Notes: generated by a model not told the origin, from the letters alone. A stretch of 29,820 nucleotides of DNA from Firmicutes bacterium UBA4049 (GCA_002382755.1 DFZT01000014.1:1-29820), one strand, 5' to 3'; positions 1 through 7,962 are shown, counted from the stretch's first letter. Program-made: numbers and translations.

Positions 1-23
1 GCATAGTATTCTACTTTGCATAA

Positions 24-707
24 GGAGGACCCTTAAGCCCGCTACTTGGAAACATTATGCTTAACGAATGCGACCACGAGCTGGAAAGGCGTAGACACCG
101 CTTTGCACGCTATGCAGATGACCTGATGATTTTCTGCAAAAGTAAGAAGGCGGCGAAACGAACGCTTGACCACATTCTCCCCTATATTGAAGGGAAACTA
201 CTCCTGAGAGTAAACAGGGAGAAAACGAAAGTATCGCATGTAAAATACGTTAAGTACCTGGGATATAGCTTCTATATCTACAGGGGAGAAGGACGGTTGA
301 GAATTCATCCTAAAAGCATTCAGAAGCTTAAGGACAAAATCCGAGAAGCTACAGGGCGCAGTAATGGGATGGGAATCGAACAACGCCGAACCAAAGTTAA
401 CCAAGTAGTACGTGGCTGGACAAATTACTTCAAATTAGCAGATGCCAAGAATATGATGGCCAGTCTTGATGAATGGCTGAGAAGTCGCATAAGAATGGTG
501 ACATGGAAACGATGGAAGAAAGTTCGAACACGTTTTGCAAACTTAAAGAGTTTAGGCGTAAGGGAAGAACAAGCCTGGATGTGGGCGAATACAAGAAAAG
601 GCTATTGGCGTACTGCACATAGCCCTATCTTGACAAAAGTCCTATCAAACGAGCGTTTCAAACGGGTTGGATATCTTAGTTTTACTGAATGTTATGCTGC
701 GAAGTAA
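24..707 (+). pseudogene. Group II intron reverse transcriptase/maturase, C-terminal part
   Basis: This is the C-terminal part of an LtrA-like intron-encoded protein, which reverse-transcribes the intron and helps it splice. The conserved GGPLSPLLGN motif lies at 24-53, the catalytic YADD box at about 111-122, then the thumb/maturase (GIIM-like) region with RGWTNYF and KGYWRTA. No HNH endonuclease domain follows, so it is of the endonuclease-less type. The reading frame does not continue upstream: codon 21-23 is TAA exactly where the PQGG motif normally has Gln, and the 20 bases before it do not read as RT in any frame. An ATG at 57 opens the longest uninterrupted frame (216 residues), but that starts inside the palm domain and cannot give an active enzyme. 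The true N-terminal half is absent or lies beyond the window behind a lesion. Intron RNA domains V/VI follow directly at 723-798. Confidence 0.85.
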
Positions 708-722
708 CGTGTAAACTTTGGA

Positions 723-798
723 AGCGCCGTATACCGAACGGTACGTACGGTGCTGTGGGAGGTCGGCTGGTCAACTAATGGTCAGCCTCCTACCCGAT
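723..798 (+). ncRNA. Group II intron 3' end, domains V and VI
   Basis: Domain V begins with the catalytic AGC at 723-725. The lower stem 723-730 pairs with 747-754 over eight base pairs including one G-T, the upper stem is short (about 732-735 with 740-743), and the ACGTACGG side carries the usual bulge. Domain VI follows at about 757-795 as a stem with GGGAGG/CCTACCC and GGCTGG/CAGCC-like arms around a loop. The intron most likely ends at the CCCGAT near 798. The RNA 3' end looks intact although the encoded protein is damaged, so it might still splice or move with a maturase supplied from another copy. The boundary is inferred from consensus. Confidence 0.7.
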
Positions 799-879
799 TT
801 AAAATGTTTTCACGCTAAACGCACAGCCGGCAAGCCGTCCTGAGCGGCGGATATTTCTACCTGACTTGAACCTGTCTGT

Positions 880-1140
880 TCAAGAGAATACTTTTTTCAA
901 GTAAGAAATTTTTCTAATCAGATAAATAATTATAAAACTTAACGGCAGCACAAACACAGCCATCAGGATTATTTTTAGTAGCGGGTAAGCGGGTAGACGA
1001 AACCAGTTTCCTAGGTTGCTGTATGTTACGTTAAGATGAATCAGGATCACCAGGACTATCATGACCCAGCGTATATTATCAATATACAGCAGCCGGTTAC
1101 CCGGAGAGTTTTTCCGGGATCGTAGATGAGCTGTCTGCTT
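880..1140 (-). pseudogene. Acyltransferase 3 (OafA/YrhL-type) family remnant
   Basis: Read on the minus strand, the frame between the stop at 1143-1141 and the stop at 882-880 contains YIDNIRW followed by MIVLVILIHLNVTYS and NLGNWF. This resembles the conserved first membrane segment of bacterial acyltransferase-3 proteins (integral membrane O-acyltransferases of about 350-400 residues). It runs straight into a hydrophobic segment ending LIRKISYLKKVFS, which resembles the C-terminal end of the same family. About 300 central residues are therefore missing, and no ATG/GTG precedes the conserved N-terminus; the first ATG (1062) lies after the IRW motif. I read it as an internal-deletion pseudogene. 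Family assignment is from motif memory and is moderately sure. Confidence 0.55.
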
Positions 1141-1348
1141 TTATCTTAGGTATAATCAAACTCGCGTTTAGCATATTTTACCTCGCCGCCGGCGATTCCC
1201 GCCAAATCTGTGTTCAAGCCAAGGGTTGCCAGTGAAAGTAAGAATACAAATAAAAAACTGCAGCTAAACAGGTATTCCTGTAGTTGAAAAAGCAAAAAGT
1301 AATCCGGATTTCCGGCGGTGATATTTTTCTTTATAGAAGGTACAGACC

Positions 1349-2747
1349 ATGAATGTCGTTATGGCGTCGATCTCACAAGTATTCAAAGGTTCAATCAAGG
1401 CCTTTCAGACATTCCCTGTTACCATAGGAAGTGCCCTGGCATTCGCAGTTGTGAAGATGATCAGGATTCAACTTGATTGGCCGCAGCAGGAACCATATAA
1501 ATTTTTGTTTAACAGTCTGCATTGGGCTTTTTGCTTTGGGAGCCATTTTCAGCCTTGCTGCGATAACAGCAGCCCAAAGCAGGTTTAACACCAAAAAAGC
1601 ATTCCTGGTTGCCAACCTGCTCGGTGTTGCGGTTGTAGCTGCAACCTTCCTAATGCTTTACCTGCTTAGCGGAACTAAATCAGGCCTGAGTGATTCAAGT
1701 TTTGTCAGGGTATCGGTCATAGCTGCATCACGAGTCAGCGCCGCAATTATAGATCTGGCTTCATATAATGGTTACCCATTATCAATCATGATTGGCAAAG
1801 TTCTACCGACAGATTTACCCCTTTGCCGCGCTAATAATTCTGGCATTTGAAGCAAGGGCTATACTTATCCAGTTAAGCAGAACGGATCTTAAAATTACTG
1901 AGTATTTCTTTATCTTGATCTGGATTTTTGCAGTGGCGGCGTCTATTTTACTGATAATTATGAAGGCCAAATCCCATTCTGCGATTGTAACCATTATATG
2001 TGCTCTGGCTGTTTTCGCGGTTCTGCCCGTGGTAGGTTACCAGGCGCTGCCTGCAACATGTCAGGTAAACCGTCTGGAGAATATGCTGATCAGCCAAGGT
2101 ATGCTAAAAATAATAAACTTGTCCCTGCGGCTAAAGAGCCGGAACGGGTGTTGAGAGAATCAATTACCGATGCGGTTAATTACCTTGCCTATGCTGAAGA
2201 TGTAAAGCTTCCGCAATGGTTTGATAAACACTTGGGTGAAAGTGATGTATTCAAAGCCAAGCTCGGCTTTGAACAGACATGGCCGGTGCCTGAGCGCACT
2301 TTTGTGTCTGAACCCAGAGGTAATATAGGAATTTCCCCCACATTACCAGCTGGCGCTACGGACATTAGGGAATATGACTGGGTTGTTAATTTACAGCCGG
2401 AGAAATTTAATAACACAGCCACGATCAAAGGGAATAAAGGATTATATCAAATCAGTTGAACAGTTAACCCCCCTAATGGTATACTGGTCCTAAAGTTCGA
2501 GTTGAATGATCGCGTGATTCTCAAGCAGGATATGAATGATTATATAGACAAGATTAAAGCGGAATTTTCACCGGATAAGATAAAAAATCCTAAGGCAGCC
2601 GTTAAGGACATGAGTCTGCGGCTGGAGACCCCGGAAATAACTGCCCTGCTCGTTTTTAACAACATAGAAATCCATGTTGATCCCCAACATGATGTTTTTA
2701 ATTACTGGCTAAACCTGAACGCGTTGTATGTTAAAGAAAAGTCTTAA
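1349..2747 (+). pseudogene. DUF4153 membrane protein, broken by two indels, a stop and a deletion
   Basis: Four consecutive open segments read as one polytopic membrane protein of the DUF4153 type (function unknown, intact members roughly 600 residues). Segment 1 starts at ATG 1349 and shifts frame at a T5 run (1528-1532); removing one T restores HWAFALGAIFSLAAITAAQ. Segment 2 ends after RVSAAII near 1750; the next recognisable residues, AKFYRQIYPFAALIILAFE at about 1795, are in another frame, so a large internal piece is missing. Segment 3 shifts at the A run 2106-2110; adding one A restores GMLKNNKLVPAAKEPE. Segment 4 is cut by TGA at 2457-2459, where the family should have Trp, but the same frame continues with LNDRVILKQDMNDYIDKI to the stop at 2745-2747. 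With four lesions the gene is certainly non-functional. The family name is from memory; the frame restorations are directly visible. Confidence 0.85.
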
Positions 2748-2947
2748 TCGGGTATTTAGGGACCAGGGTACATAAAGGTAAAGTAAAAAATAAATGGCAA
2801 GGGTTCTTCGCATCCTCATACTCCTGATCTTTATCACCGGCATGGACATAAATAATTGGATGCCTTTTCTGGTATAAATTGTTCTTAGAGGGCTTTACAA
2901 CTTAATGTGAATAACAATTTAACAGAATAAAAGGGAGATGTTTAGTT

Positions 2948-3343
2948 ATGAAGTTGGAAAAAATTGATCACATCTGCATTGCAGTTAAAGATGTAAAGAA
3001 GGCTGAAGAACTATTTGCCGGGACATTCGATTTAAGAGCAGTTGATCACTATATTGATGAGAAAGAAAAGATAAGCGTTGCAAGGTTTATGATTGGGGAA
3101 GTTGCTTTCGAACTCATGGAATCTACCAGTCCGGACGGCGAAGTTGCCAGATTTATTGAAAAAAACGGAGAAGGTATGTTCTTAATATCTTTTAAAGTAC
3201 CGGATGTAGAAGGCAGCATGGAAGAGCTTAATAAAAAAGGCCTCTCCCCAATTGATAAAACACCAAGGAATTGGTGTGGAAGAAATTTTACTTTTTTGCA
3301 CCCAAAGGATTTCGCGGGAGTTTTAATCGAACTAATTGATTAA
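2948..3343 (+). CDS. VOC-fold protein resembling methylmalonyl-CoA epimerase
   Basis: This 131-residue glyoxalase/VOC-fold protein has two beta-alpha-beta-beta-beta halves. It resembles methylmalonyl-CoA epimerase, which interconverts (R)- and (S)-methylmalonyl-CoA in propionate metabolism. His8 (IDHICIAV), Glu55 (FELMES) and Glu128 (LIELID) match metal-ligand positions of the family. However, the GEG-HHIAF motif, which carries another ligand, reads GEGMFLISF here (residues 74-82), so the His pair is missing. The NWCGRNFTFLHPK segment near residues 108-120 is normal. Either metal binding differs or the protein has another substrate. The start ATG has a good ribosome binding site (AAGGGAG). 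The gene stands alone between pseudogenes and tRNAs. Confidence 0.75.
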   Translation: MKLEKIDHICIAVKDVKKAEELFAGTFDLRAVDHYIDEKEKISVARFMIGEVAFELMESTSPDGEVARFIEKNGEGMFLISFKVPDVEGSMEELNKKGLSPIDKTPRNWCGRNFTFLHPKDFAGVLIELID

Positions 3344-3388
3344 CTCTTTGCTGCCCTGTAATTGCATTTGTTGTTGACTCATAGTTAA

Positions 3389-3435
3389 ATGGCAAGACGT
3401 TCCGCTATTGGAAGCCTTGCCATTGCTGCTTTTTC
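3389..3435 (+). terminator. Inverted repeat, possible terminator
   Basis: The perfect 8-bp repeat ATGGCAAG (3389-3396) and CTTGCCAT (3416-3423) sits between the VOC gene and the convergent tRNAs, with a T5 run at 3430-3434 on the plus side. The T run is some distance from the stem and the loop is long (19 nt), so it is a weak terminator candidate that could serve either strand. Confidence 0.35.
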
Positions 3436-3511
3436 TGGTGGACCGTGAGGGCATCGAACCCCCAACCTGACGATTAAGAGTCGCCTGCTCTGCCAATTGA
3501 GCTAACGGTCC
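3436..3511 (-). tRNA. tRNA-Lys (anticodon CTT)
   Basis: On the minus strand the sequence folds as a full cloverleaf: acceptor GGACCGT/ACGGTCC, a D arm with AGCTCAATTGGCAGAGC, an anticodon stem GGCGA/TCGTC around the loop CTCTTAA, and a T arm with GTTCGAT. The anticodon CTT reads AAG (Lys). The CCA end is encoded at 3438-3436. It lies 11 bp downstream of the tRNA-Pro gene and probably shares its transcript. Confidence 0.95.
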
Positions 3512-3522
3512 ATAGTCAATAT

Positions 3523-3600
3523 TGGTCGGGATGGAGGGATTTGAACCCCCGGCCTCTTGCTCCCAAAGCAAGCGCGCTAGCCAAACTGCGCCACATCCCG
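3523..3600 (-). tRNA. tRNA-Pro (anticodon TGG)
   Basis: On the minus strand this reads as a cloverleaf with acceptor CGGGATG/CATCCCG, an anticodon loop TTTGGGA (anticodon TGG, reading CCA and probably other Pro codons), a T arm containing GGTTCAAAT, and an encoded CCA at 3525-3523. It is the first gene of a Pro-Lys tRNA pair behind the promoter at 3655-3627. Confidence 0.95.
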
Positions 3601-3626
3601 TAATAAGGTCTTAAAAATATAAAAAT

Positions 3627-3655
3627 AGTATAGCATGTTAAAACAAGTATATCAA
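3627..3655 (-). promoter_or_regulatory. Sigma-A-type promoter of the tRNA pair
   Basis: On the minus strand there is a -35 box TTGATA (3655-3650), exactly 17 bp of spacer, and a -10 box TATACT (3632-3627). It lies 26 bp upstream of the tRNA-Pro 5' end and points toward it. This is one of the best promoter matches in the window. Confidence 0.7.
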
Positions 3656-3861
3656 GAGCGACTTAATAAATGAAGACATGCTGCGTATTTTCCATGTTTA
3701 TCCTTGATTTTAACGTTCAAAGCCTTCCTTTTTTTATCGAAACACGTTGCATAGGGAGATTTCCAGCGTTCTTTTAGAGGAATATTTTTTCTAAGGTTGA
3801 ATTAAATAATACAGCTTGCTTTGGTAAAATTATCCCTCTTTTATTACAGGAGTTTAACCCA

Positions 3862-4941
3862 TTGCAGATTACCTCGGAACAAATGCAAATGCTTCTGGAA
3901 ACAAGCCGCTTTTTAAATTCCCAGCTCGAACTTGAGAAACTTCTTGAGCTGGTGCTTGAAAGGGCAATGGCGGTTGTGTCCGCCGAGGCGGGAACCCTTT
4001 GGCTGGTTGAAGAAGGCGGCTGTCTGGCGCCCTTTGTGGCCAGGGGTCCCAAGGCCGACGCCTTAAAAGGCCTGCGGCTTAAACCCGGAGAAGGCCTGGC
4101 GGGGCAGGTCGTGACGGAAAATGAGCCGCGTCTGATCAAAAATGTCCGCCTGGACGCCTCGTGGGCGGGACGCTTTGACGACGCGACGGGGTTTGTCACC
4201 CGTTCCCTTTTATGCATACCTTTAAGGGGCAGGAAAGAAGTAATTGGATGCCTGCAGCTTCTAAATAAGAAAGAGGAGCGGTTTTTCACAGAATCAGATC
4301 TGGATATCGTGCTGGCTTTTGCCGGGCAGGCGGCAATTTCCCTGGAAAACAGCCGTCTTTACACCTGGCAGGGAATGCTCCTGAACAGCCTGATCAGAGT
4401 GCTTGCCTCTTCTTTGGACGCCCGCGACCCTTATACGCTCGGTCATTCCGAGAGGGTCAGCCGCTATTCAGTGTTGATTGGAAAAGAACTCGGGTTTTCG
4501 CCCGAAGAACTGGAATCGCTGGAAAGGGCAGCCCTGCTGCACGATGTGGGTAAGATTGGTATTCGGGACAATGTTCTTCTTCTTCAGAGACCGCTTTCTT
4601 CCGAAGAGTGGAACATTATGAAAACACACCCGGAAATCGGCGCCCGTATTCTTGCCGATTTGGAACCTAAGCAGCTTGCCGAAGGGATTTATGAGGGAGC
4701 GATGTGCCACCAGGAAAAATTCGACGGCAGCGGCTATCCCCGGGGGGTAAAAGGATACGACATTCCCCTTGTGGGCAGGATAATTGCAGTTGCGGATACC
4801 TTTGACGCAATTACCACCGACCGCCCCTACCGCAAGGGAGCCAGCTTCGCCGAGGCATTAAAGGAGATCTCCCGCTGTTCAGGCACCCAGCTTGATCCTG
4901 AAATAGCAAATGTTTTTGTAGGAATAATGGAGAAAAAATAA
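3862..4941 (+). CDS. GAF-HD-GYP protein, probable cyclic-di-GMP phosphodiesterase
   Basis: This is a 359-residue soluble signalling protein with no membrane segment. A GAF sensory domain spans about residues 20-165 and an HD-GYP domain about 175-350. The HD-GYP metal and catalytic signature is complete: His195 in LGHSERV, HD at 227-228 in LLHDVGKIGI, His256 in THPEIG, His283 in CHQEKFDGSGYP with GYP at 291-293, and Asp312 in AVADTFDAI. Such enzymes hydrolyse c-di-GMP. The GAF domain suggests allosteric control by a small ligand, which cannot be named from sequence. The start is TTG at 3862, supported by AGGAG about 10 bp upstream. It is transcribed alone and ends 3 bp from the convergent MaoC gene, with no obvious terminator between them. 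Confidence 0.92.
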   Translation: MQITSEQMQMLLETSRFLNSQLELEKLLELVLERAMAVVSAEAGTLWLVEEGGCLAPFVARGPKADALKGLRLKPGEGLAGQVVTENEPRLIKNVRLDASWAGRFDDATGFVTRSLLCIPLRGRKEVIGCLQLLNKKEERFFTESDLDIVLAFAGQAAISLENSRLYTWQGMLLNSLIRVLASSLDARDPYTLGHSERVSRYSVLIGKELGFSPEELESLERAALLHDVGKIGIRDNVLLLQRPLSSEEWNIMKTHPEIGARILADLEPKQLAEGIYEGAMCHQEKFDGSGYPRGVKGYDIPLVGRIIAVADTFDAITTDRPYRKGASFAEALKEISRCSGTQLDPEIANVFVGIMEKK

Positions 4942-4944
4942 AAG

Positions 4945-5385
4945 CTATTGTGTCCAAAATAATGTTATTTCGCTGTTAACAACCGGCTCATTGTTCTGAT
5001 TTACAGTTTTTATCTCAAAAAACACATATTTGCGTTCCATTTTGATAAACTTGTTTTTTACGGTTACATTGGTTAAAAGATGATCACCGGGGAATACCGG
5101 CCTGATAAATTTAAACTTCTGCCTGGCGTGGACGGCCGCTCCCGGTGGGATTTTGCCTTCCGACTGAAAAGCGGAAATGATATATATAGCCGCGCTTGTC
5201 GGCGGCGCTATTATACTGCCGTAAAAAGAGTTTTTGCCGCTTTCCTCATCGCAGTAGAGCGGGTTTTGATCAGAAACTGCTTCAGCGTATTTATAAATAG
5301 TTTCTTTGGTCATTGTGAACTCGTGAGGCTTAAATTGCTGCCCGGCTTCAAGCTCTTCAAAACTGATCATTTTTTCATTTTTCAA
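4945..5385 (-). CDS. MaoC-like hotdog hydratase, non-catalytic-type subunit
   Basis: This 146-residue single-hotdog protein is of the MaoC dehydratase N-terminal type (HadA-like, FAS1-like dehydratase family). The region equivalent to the hydratase motif reads AEAVSDQNPLYCDEE (residues 35-49): the Asp and Asn-Pro remain, but Tyr44 stands where the catalytic His would be. Its companion upstream in the same transcript keeps the Asp/His pair, so the two probably form a heterodimeric (R)-specific enoyl-acyl hydratase, this one shaping the acyl pocket. The start is TTG at 5385-5383 with a strong AGGAGGT 9 bp upstream. It lies 28 bp after the partner gene, so the two are an operon. The acyl substrate is unknown. 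Confidence 0.85.
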   Translation of the reverse strand: MKNEKMISFEELEAGQQFKPHEFTMTKETIYKYAEAVSDQNPLYCDEESGKNSFYGSIIAPPTSAAIYIISAFQSEGKIPPGAAVHARQKFKFIRPVFPGDHLLTNVTVKNKFIKMERKYVFFEIKTVNQNNEPVVNSEITLFWTQ

Positions 5386-5413
5386 AACTAATACCTCCTG
5401 ATCAAATTGAAAA

Positions 5414-5854
5414 TTACAGTTCCGCCAAAGCTGTTGCAGTTCCTGTAATGATATTGGCGTTGTCCTGATTTGTACAGGCGACTTTGCATGTAATAATGCC
5501 CCTGTCCCCGGATGCTTTCTTTGTTTTTACCCTGCCCGAAGCCGTGATCGTGTCTCCAGGGCGTACGGGCGCGTGAAAGCTTATTTCCATATCGCTTCCC
5601 GAATACCACCCGTCTTTAAAAAAGTTGGCCATCATCTCTGAAATATAAGCAATAGTAAGCAGCCCGTGGGCAATTGTGCCTTTAAACACTGTTTGGCCGG
5701 CAAATTCCGGATCAACATGCTGCGGATTCATATCGCCGGAGGCTAGGGCATACTTGTTGATGATCTCCTGCGTGACCTGTTTTATAACTTCCGGAAGTTC
5801 CATCCCCAACTCAATTTCGGCAAACTTTTTTAAATTCGGACGCTTCGAATTCAT
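5414..5854 (-). CDS. MaoC-like (R)-specific enoyl hydratase, catalytic subunit
   Basis: This 146-residue hotdog protein has the full hydratase-2 motif: ASGDMNPQHVDPEFA with Asp41 and His46, followed by FKGTIAHGLL (residues 57-66), the hydration lid. It should reversibly add water to a trans-2-enoyl thioester (CoA- or ACP-bound). It is the first gene of a two-gene operon with the HadA-like subunit at 4945-5385. The pairing resembles the mycobacterial HadA/HadB arrangement, where only one subunit is catalytic. The ATG at 5854 follows GGGGGAA. It may work with the thiolase at 6670 in acyl-CoA turnover, but the two are on separate transcripts. Confidence 0.9.
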   Translation of the reverse strand: MNSKRPNLKKFAEIELGMELPEVIKQVTQEIINKYALASGDMNPQHVDPEFAGQTVFKGTIAHGLLTIAYISEMMANFFKDGWYSGSDMEISFHAPVRPGDTITASGRVKTKKASGDRGIITCKVACTNQDNANIITGTATALAEL

Positions 5855-5938
5855 AAATTTTCCCCCATGTTTCTCCCATGGTTTTTAATCTTGTTTCTTC
5901 TTCACCAGGGCAAGTTTTTCCTGCCGGGCTTCCTTAAG

Positions 5939-6487
5939 TCAAATAAAAAACACAAAGATGAGTTTTGACCCGGCAAGAACAAAATCTATGATACGCAGTT
6001 GAAAAACGGTTTTAAACTGCGTGTCAAAGACAACAAGGTTGAAAACCGGCGTTACCCTCATTTGAGGAGGGCGGGAATCCCTTGAGTTTGAATAACGATA
6101 TAAAGCGGTCAGTAAAAAACCTTTTATTCCCCATAACCATCCGGCCGCCAGGGCGCTATAAAACGCGTCGGATGTGCCGATTCTGGTTTCCCAGCTGACC
6201 CGTTTCATTTTTGCCCGCCGCATTAAAAAAATAAATAACGCTTTTAACATTTGCATTTTGCGTGCAGAAAAGTTTTTGCTTTTCCTAAAATCCGGCCAGC
6301 TTTTACCTAGGGGGAAGGTATTTATTTTTCTATATAAAGGTATGGGCAGGGCATTAACCTTTATTTCCAGCGAACACTCTTCTCCCCGGCAGGAAAAGCA
6401 GATCAAAAAAGTAACGGGAACCATTAAAATAAAGATAAAGAAAACTAAGACTAAAAAAGAAACAATTAACCACCCGGGCCAGGCCAT
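5939..6487 (-). CDS. DUF2953 membrane-anchored protein
   Basis: This 182-residue protein of unknown function has one strong N-terminal membrane segment (about residues 7-32) and then a mostly soluble part. The C-terminal half matches the DUF2953 pattern: TSDAFYSALAAGWLWGIKG near 105-123, then MRVTPVF, FDTQF and LRIIDF. Its ATG at 6487 has AGGAGGTG 6 bp upstream. In many spore formers a DUF2953 gene sits beside the spore protein gene gerW/ytfJ; no such neighbour is present here. It is transcribed divergently from the thiolase. It ends about 85 bp before the MaoC operon and may be cotranscribed with it. Confidence 0.8.
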   Translation of the reverse strand: MAWPGWLIVSFLVLVFFIFILMVPVTFLICFSCRGEECSLEIKVNALPIPLYRKINTFPLGKSWPDFRKSKNFSARKMQMLKALFIFLMRRAKMKRVSWETRIGTSDAFYSALAAGWLWGIKGFLLTALYRYSNSRDSRPPQMRVTPVFNLVVFDTQFKTVFQLRIIDFVLAGSKLIFVFFI

Positions 6488-6561
6488 ACCACACCTCCTG
6501 ACAAGTAATATTTTCCTCCGGCAGGCGTTTGTCTATGCGTTTTTGCGACGAGCTTTTATTA

Positions 6562-6590
6562 TTGCGTTAAAAAGCCCGGTTTGTTATAAT
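6562..6590 (+). promoter_or_regulatory. Sigma-A-type promoter of the thiolase gene
   Basis: The -35 box TTGCGT (6562-6567), a 17-bp spacer and a perfect -10 TATAAT (6585-6590) lie about 80 bp upstream of the thiolase start, in the divergent gap after DUF2953. Transcription should start near 6597. Confidence 0.7.
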
Positions 6591-6669
6591 TTTGTTGTAA
6601 AGTTTTTGCATCTAAATATCAGATACTGGGAGCCTTTTGTATTTAATTAAGGGAGGTTAGGTTCGAATA

Positions 6670-7962
6670 ATGAAAGAGGTAGTAATTGTCAGCGGAGCAA
6701 GAACACCTGTCGGCACTTTTGGCGCCACTTTGAAGGACGTGCCTGCGTTTAAACTGGGCGCCCTGGTGATCCGGGAATCTTTGAAGAAGGCGGGATTAAG
6801 GCCCAAGTCGGGTGCGGAACTGATGAGTTTTGCGCCCGAGGCTTTAAAAGACATGGGAATGCCCGATCTGGAAAAGAAAGCTTGCGATTGGGACGATTCC
6901 CTGCCTGAAGTCCAGGTTGATGAAGTTATCATGGGCAATGTTCTTCAGGGAGGCCTGGGGCAGAACCCTGCCCGGCAGGCGGCGATCTTCGGCGGCATTC
7001 CAAAGGAATCAAACGCTTTTACCGTCAACAAGGTATGCGCGTCAGGGATGAAGGCTATTGCCCTGGGAGCGCAGGCAATCATGACCGGCGACGCGGAAGT
7101 GGTTATTGCCGGCGGAATGGAGAGCATGAGCTGCGCCCCCTATATTCTCCCCAAAGCCCGCTGGGGCTACCGGATGGATGTTACATCCAAGGGAGAAATG
7201 ATTGACATGATGGTCCTGGACGGGGTCTGGGAAATATTCTACGGTTACCATATGGGCAATACAGCGGAAAACATCGCCGCGAAGTACGGCATCACCCGCC
7301 TGGAGCAGGACGAACTGGGCTTATTAAGCCACCAGCGCGCCCGGAAAGCCATCAAGGAAGGCCTTTTTAAAGAGGAGATAGTCCCTGTGATTATTCCCCA
7401 GAAAAAAGGTGACCCGGTTGTATTCGACACAGATGAAAGGCCTATGGACACCTCCCTGGAGAAAATGTCCAAGATGGCCCCGGCTTTCCGCAAGGACGGC
7501 ACTGTTACGGCAGGAAACGCTTCAGGTATAAATGACGCCGCCGCCGCTGTTCTGATGATGACGGCGGATAAAGCCAAGGAGTTGGGACTGCAGCCGATGG
7601 CCACTTTCAGGGGCTTTGCCGGAGGTGGGGTTGACCCCGCTTACATGGGCATCGGCCCTGTTCCGGCTGTAAAGAAGGTCCTCAGCAAGACCGGCCTTTC
7701 TCTTGCAGACATGGATGTAATCGAGCTGAACGAGGCTTTTGCCGCCCAGGCAATCGGCTGCATAAGGGAACTGGGTATAAGCCTTGACAACACCAACCTG
7801 CTCGGCAGCGGCATATCCCTGGGGCATCCGATCGGATGTGCGGGAGCAAGGCTGATTGTTACCATGATCCACGAAATGAAGCGCAATAACCGGAAGCTGG
7901 GCCTGGCGACGATGTGCATCGGCGGCGGCCAGGGCGCAGCGATAGTTTTTGAAAGAAAGTAA
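6670..7962 (+). CDS. Acetyl-CoA C-acetyltransferase (thiolase) with an extra loop
   Basis: This 430-residue thiolase either condenses two acetyl-CoA to acetoacetyl-CoA or cleaves 3-ketoacyl-CoA. The nucleophile Cys123 lies in [12 protein letters not shown], the His loop is NEAFAAQA (near residue 355), [11 protein letters not shown] is near 388, and the second Cys is in [10 protein letters not shown] near the C-terminus. Typical family members have about 390 residues; the excess is a 35-40 residue insert at about 43-78, charged and Met-rich, between the first helix and the [11 protein letters not shown] strand. The ATG follows GGGAGG. It is monocistronic, with the promoter at 6562 and a strong terminator at 7986. 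Chain-length specificity cannot be read from the sequence. It could act in fatty-acid oxidation or in acetoacetyl-CoA formation. Confidence 0.95.
   Translation: MKEVVIVSGARTPVGTFGATLKDVPAFKLGALVIRESLKKAGLRPKSGAELMSFAPEALKDMGMPDLEKKACDWDDSLPEVQVDEVIMGNVLQGGLGQNPARQAAIFGGIPKESNAFTVNKVCASGMKAIALGAQAIMTGDAEVVIAGGMESMSCAPYILPKARWGYRMDVTSKGEMIDMMVLDGVWEIFYGYHMGNTAENIAAKYGITRLEQDELGLLSHQRARKAIKEGLFKEEIVPVIIPQKKGDPVVFDTDERPMDTSLEKMSKMAPAFRKDGTVTAGNASGINDAAAAVLMMTADKAKELGLQPMATFRGFAGGGVDPAYMGIGPVPAVKKVLSKTGLSLADMDVIELNEAFAAQAIGCIRELGISLDNTNLLGSGISLGHPIGCAGARLIVTMIHEMKRNNRKLGLATMCIGGGQGAAIVFERK

Noticed and set aside
1146..1263. Minus-strand frame with a hydrophobic start (FLFVFLLSLATLGL) and a polar tail ending KYAKREFDYT
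   Set aside because: It has no convincing start codon or ribosome site and matches no family I recognise. It may be a further gene remnant or chance.
2794..2877. 27-codon plus-strand ORF encoding a hydrophobic peptide starting MARVLRILILLIF
   Set aside because: There is no good ribosome binding site, and it lies next to a pseudogene. Its size is within chance expectation.
3774..4289. Minus-strand ORF of 171 residues
   Set aside because: It is antisense to the GAF domain of the HD-GYP gene. Its Ser/Arg/Pro-rich translation is typical of a shadow frame.
5886..5938. In-frame stretch (LKEARQEKLALVKKKQD) after the DUF2953 stop codon on the minus strand
   Set aside because: It could be a readthrough extension or gene tail, but the DUF2953 domain is already complete before TGA and no homology is evident.
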